Of a stretch of DNA of 7,068 nucleotides, positions 5,777 to 7,068 are shown in pieces (position 1 is the first letter of the stretch; every line of letters starts with the position of its first letter). The notes under the pieces were generated by a model, which saw only the letters and a list, made by a program, of their open reading frames with translations, searched no databases and had not been told where the DNA came from. A program made the position numbers and the translations under genes. The DNA comes from Acidobacteriota bacterium (lineage in GTDB: Bacteria > Acidobacteriota > Blastocatellia > Pyrinomonadales > Pyrinomonadaceae), in NCBI GenBank assembly GCA_023391155.1, contig JAEWBM010000103.1, forward strand, positions 1-7,068. Direction: 5' to 3'.

Positions 5777-7068
5777 ATGCAAAGTGAAATAAAACGGCCG
5801 ACGGTGGCGCAGCTCGCGGCGGAACTCGGTGCTGAGCTTCCGGGGAATACGGATGGTGCCCGACGGGCATCCGTCGATGATGTCACCCACGACTCCCGCC
5901 AGGCCCGCGAGGGAACGCTCTTCGTTGCTATCAGGGGCGCCACCGTGGATGGCCACCGCTTTCTCGACGATGTGATGCGTCGCGGTGCCGTGGGAGTTAT
6001 ATCCGAATCGGATCCGCCCGCCGGCTTCGGGGGTGCGTGGCTTAAAGTCGCCGACGCACGCGTGGCTTTGGCAAAGGCCGCATCCCTCGTCAACGGCGAG
6101 CCTTCGCACCAACTGGACCTCATCGGTGTCACCGGCACGAACGGAAAAACAACCACGACCTATTTGTCCTATGCACTTGCCGAGGCCGCGGGCGTCAAAC
6201 CCGCAATGCTGACGACCGTCGAGTATCGCATCGGCGACCAGAGTGAAGAGGCCGTCAGAACAACTCCCGAGGCGAGCGATACGAACCGGTTCCTGCGACG
6301 TGCTGTGGACAGCGGCTGCGGTTTTGCCGCGATGGAGGCTTCATCGCAGGCGATCGATCTCCACCGCTGCGACTGGCTTCGGTTTCGCGTCGCGATCTTC
6401 ACTAACCTGACGCAGGACCATCTGGATTACCACGGGACGATGGACAACTATTTCGATGCAAAGAAAAAGCTCTTCGACGGACGGCTTGGCGAGGCTCCCG
6501 GGGCGAGTGTGGTCAACATCGATGATGAATGGGGACGCAAACTCGTTGGCGATCTGACGAAACAGGGCCAGCACTTCGTGACCTTTTCTCAAAATGCAGC
6601 ATCAGCTGCCGACCTCGTCGCCAAAGATGTCAAAGTGAGCCTGCTCGAGGGCACGTCCTTCACGATGTCCACGCCCGCCGGCGAATGCCTCGTCACGTCA
6701 CCCTTAGTCGGTCGCCCGCACGTCTACAATATGCTTTCCGCGTCGGCTGCGGCTCTTGAGTTGGGCTACAGTTTGGAGAATATTGCGGCCGGCCTTTCAA
6801 AATGTGTCGGCGCTCCCGGGCGCTTCGAACGTGTGCCGAATGATGCGGGACTGGCCGTCATCGTCGATTATGCTCACACCGACGATGCTCTGCTTAACAC
6901 GCTTCAGACTGCACGTGGGCTCGCGGAAGGACGGGTCATCACCGTATTCGGATGCGGCGGAGACCGCGACCGCACCAAACGGGTTCCGATGGGACGTGTC
7001 GCCGGCGAAAACAGTGACATCGCCATCATCACATCGGACAATCCCCGCACCGAGGACCCGTTGAAGAT
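5777..7068 (+). CDS. murE: UDP-MurNAc-tripeptide synthetase MurE, 5' part
   Basis: MurE is the cytoplasmic Mur ligase that adds the third amino acid to UDP-MurNAc-L-Ala-D-Glu using ATP. The frame is open from ATG 5777 through 430 codons to the window edge; the C-terminus (about 60-90 residues) lies outside. Domain 1 carries DDVTHDSRQAREGTLFVAI (34-52). The ATP loop is GVTGTNGKTTTT (117-128). TTPEASDTN (162-170), MEASSQAI (186-193) and NLTQDHLDYHG (210-220) form the central domain, with a likely carbamylated Lys229 in FDAKKKLF. DYAHTDDAL (364-372) and FGCGGDRD (391-398) follow. The DNPR motif (421-424) marks the diaminopimelate-adding type. Two small departures from the common pattern are SSQ for SSH and HTDD for HTPD. 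No Shine-Dalgarno sequence is visible, and no ftsI or other dcw gene precedes it. Confidence 0.96.
   Translation, partial: MQSEIKRPTVAQLAAELGAELPGNTDGARRASVDDVTHDSRQAREGTLFVAIRGATVDGHRFLDDVMRRGAVGVISESDPPAGFGGAWLKVADARVALAKAASLVNGEPSHQLDLIGVTGTNGKTTTTYLSYALAEAAGVKPAMLTTVEYRIGDQSEEAVRTTPEASDTNRFLRRAVDSGCGFAAMEASSQAIDLHRCDWLRFRVAIFTNLTQDHLDYHGTMDNYFDAKKKLFDGRLGEAPGASVVNIDDEWGRKLVGDLTKQGQHFVTFSQNAASAADLVAKDVKVSLLEGTSFTMSTPAGECLVTSPLVGRPHVYNMLSASAAALELGYSLENIAAGLSKCVGAPGRFERVPNDAGLAVIVDYAHTDDALLNTLQTARGLAEGRVITVFGCGGDRDRTKRVPMGRVAGENSDIAIITSDNPRTEDPLK

Noticed and set aside
5674..6156. Minus-strand open frames over the murE 5' region
   Set aside because: They lie opposite conserved MurE residues, are rich in Arg/Ser/Ala as expected for antisense reading, and have no start signals.

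Overview
The window carries a bacterial housekeeping region of moderate GC. On the minus strand lie trigger factor, ClpP and ClpX, preceded by tRNA-Leu(UAG). The plus strand holds a two-gene PIN toxin-antitoxin module and the 5' 430 codons of murE, which runs off the right edge. The murE product has the DNPR motif typical of meso-diaminopimelate-adding enzymes. A lipobox protein after clpX also points to a diderm, Gram-negative-type cell. Protein character (MurE with EASSQA and DYAHTDDAL, a trigger factor with a Lys/Ala-rich tail) would fit an acidobacterial lineage such as Blastocatellia. That placement is an impression, not a demonstration.

Layout, left to right. 13-489 (-) is a small predicted lipoprotein of unknown function. 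501-530 (-) is a strong intrinsic terminator that closes the clp transcription unit. 556-1800 (-) is clpX. 1809-2285 is a compact 477-bp cassette: a four-helix-bundle (23S rRNA intervening-sequence/S23 family) gene framed by two 31-bp inverted arms built from 7-bp units, fitted exactly into the clpP-clpX gap. 2290-2877 (-) is clpP with its own candidate promoter, and 2998-4467 (-) is tig. 4559-4642 (-) is tRNA-Leu with an encoded CCA end and a good promoter at 4656-4684. 4779-5382 (+) is an overlapping antitoxin/PIN-toxin pair with a probable leaderless promoter. 5389-5652 (-) is a small two-helix membrane protein. 5777 onward (+) is murE. There is no gene-free stretch longer than about 140 bases.

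How it works together: trigger factor folds nascent chains at the ribosome, while ClpP with the ClpX unfoldase degrades failed or tagged proteins. The tig-clpP-clpX order is a widely conserved proteostasis operon. No lon gene follows clpX here; the unit ends in a terminator. The most unusual object is the inverted-repeat cassette. It has the layout of a 23S rRNA intervening sequence (helix arms around a four-helix-bundle ORF), but it sits in a protein-coding operon. There it would form an RNA stem between clpP and clpX, and it leaves clpX with no visible Shine-Dalgarno sequence.
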